64,000 nucleotides of DNA from Acidimicrobiales bacterium (GTDB lineage Bacteria > Actinomycetota > Acidimicrobiia > Acidimicrobiales > Palsa-688): contig DASUWA010000058.1 of NCBI GenBank assembly GCA_036378675.1, forward strand, positions 1 to 64,000, written 5' to 3'. Under the pieces are notes generated by a model. The model did not search any database, was not told where the DNA came from, and saw only the letters and a list, made by a program, of their open reading frames with translations. The translations under genes were made by a program, and so were the position numbers. Shown one piece after another: positions 63,189 through 64,000 of the stretch (the stretch's first letter is position 1; each line of letters begins with the position of its first letter).

Positions 63189-64000
63189 TCAGCCCGCGGC
63201 GTTCAAGCGGTCAATGTGCTCGGGCGTCAGGTGGACTTTGGCCGCGTTGCAGTTCTCCTCGAGGTGGCCGACCGAAGAGGTCCCCGGAATCGGAAGAATC
63301 ACCGGGCTGTTGGCGAGAAGCCAAGCGAGGGAGATCTGCGCCGGCGTGGCGCCGGTCTCTTTCGCTATGTCGTCAACCGGGCCGCCAGGTTCGGCGAGAC
63401 GTCCCGCGGCGATCGGGTGCCAAGGGATGAAGCCGATGCCCTCGGCCGCGCAATGGTCGAGTACGTCAACCGAGGAACGGTCGGTGAGGTTGTAACGGTT
63501 CTGGACGGTGACCACTGGGAGCGTCTTCTGGGCGCGCAGCAGCTCGTCGAGCGAGACGTTGGACAGACCGATGTTCTTCACCTTGCCTTCGCGAAGAACG
63601 TCGGACAGAAGGCCGAACTGATCGTCGGCGGGGACCTCGGGGTCGATGCGGTGGAGCTGGAAGAGGTCCAAGCTGTCGACGGCCAAGCGTCGAAGGCTCA
63701 TCTCTACCTCCTGCCGGAGGTACTCAGGGCGGGCCACCGGGTGCCACTCGCCGGGGCCGGTCCGGACCAGGCCGGCTTTGGTCGCGATGGTGAGCCCCTC
63801 GGGGTAGGGGTGGAGGGCTTCGCGAATCAGGTCCTCGCTGACGTACGGACCGTAGGAGTCGGCCGTATCGATGAAGTCGACCCCGAGATCAACCGCCCGC
63901 CGGAGCACCCGGATGCATTCCTGGCGGTCGCGTGGCTCCCCCCAGACTCCACGCCCGGTCAGTCGCATTGCCCCGAACCCGAGCCGGTGGACGGTGATGG
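63189..64000 (-). CDS. Aldo/keto reductase, 5' end beyond window
   Basis: A partial gene: the frame is open to the window edge and begins mid-sequence with the family start HRLGFGAMRLTG. Visible AKR elements are DTADSYG with the catalytic Asp/Tyr pair, KAGLVR with the catalytic Lys, LFQLHRID with the catalytic His, and a C-terminal LPIPGTSSVGHLEEN cofactor-binding segment. It is an NADPH-dependent oxidoreductase of the AKR type, substrate unknown. The downstream half is complete with a stop at 63189. Confidence 0.93.
   Translation of the reverse strand, partial: ITVHRLGFGAMRLTGRGVWGEPRDRQECIRVLRRAVDLGVDFIDTADSYGPYVSEDLIREALHPYPEGLTIATKAGLVRTGPGEWHPVARPEYLRQEVEMSLRRLAVDSLDLFQLHRIDPEVPADDQFGLLSDVLREGKVKNIGLSNVSLDELLRAQKTLPVVTVQNRYNLTDRSSVDVLDHCAAEGIGFIPWHPIAAGRLAEPGGPVDDIAKETGATPAQISLAWLLANSPVILPIPGTSSVGHLEENCNAAKVHLTPEHIDRLNAAG

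Overview
The window is high-GC chromosomal DNA from an actinobacterium. Supporting evidence is the many GTG/TTG starts, a class II DAHP synthase, a FolP2-type pterin-binding protein, a PAC2-family protein, an F420-type LLM oxidoreductase and an actinobacterial-style assimilatory sulfate reduction pair. The overall gene mix would suit the Acidimicrobiia, but that is inference because no 16S gene or close relative can be checked here. No transposase, integrase, CRISPR array or phage module was seen.

Left housekeeping flank (1-14.1 kb): a partial VWA (CoxE-like) gene with its MoxR ATPase, a MATE exporter behind a 73-bp tandem repeat, an SPFH/zinc-ribbon protein coupled to a TIM44-like protein, a secreted glucosaminidase, DAHP synthase followed by ferredoxin-sulfite reductase and CysH, then nadD, a small membrane protein, rsfS and a secreted Cys-containing protein.

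Accessory island (14.1-46.7 kb): it opens with a compact class III lanthipeptide cluster in ramC-ramS-ramA-ramB order. It has a 906-aa LanKC synthetase, a 47-codon precursor gene (17506-17649) with a RamS-like leader and two Ser-x2-Ser-x2/3-Cys labionin motifs, a perfect 14-bp inverted repeat, and two ABC exporters. A 669-bp leader region upstream carries paired CTAC-N12-GTAG sites. A large envelope/exopolysaccharide block follows: a flippase-like membrane protein, several GT2 enzymes (one fused to a GH26-like domain), two multi-spanning lipid-linked-sugar-type glycosyltransferases, a radical SAM/SPASM protein, a propeller-plus-repeat adhesin with Thr-rich linkers, a lipoprotein, secreted proteins and five SDR enzymes, three of which are close tandem paralogues. 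The arrangement suggests a surface-modification or morphogenesis locus joining a SapB-like peptide with extracellular glycan, but the functional link is inference.

Right housekeeping flank (46.7-64 kb): tRNA-Ala(GGC), a DUF2461 protein, leuS, an LLM oxidoreductase, a PAC2 protein and a phosphotransferase separated by a four-copy palindromic array, a thioredoxin-TPR protein, folP2-like, holA, a TauE/SafE permease, rpsT, an ECF-like sigma factor flanked by two small proteins, a hexapeptide acyltransferase, a cytidylate-kinase-like protein, lepA, and an aldo/keto reductase running off the right edge.

The least expected connection is a short motif of the form PFD-x-VP-x2-LV-x-AAKR-x-F. It appears in a 68-aa ORF closing the lanthipeptide cluster and in a 93-aa ORF downstream of the sigma factor. 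A degenerate form occurs in the 142-aa protein divergent from the same sigma factor.
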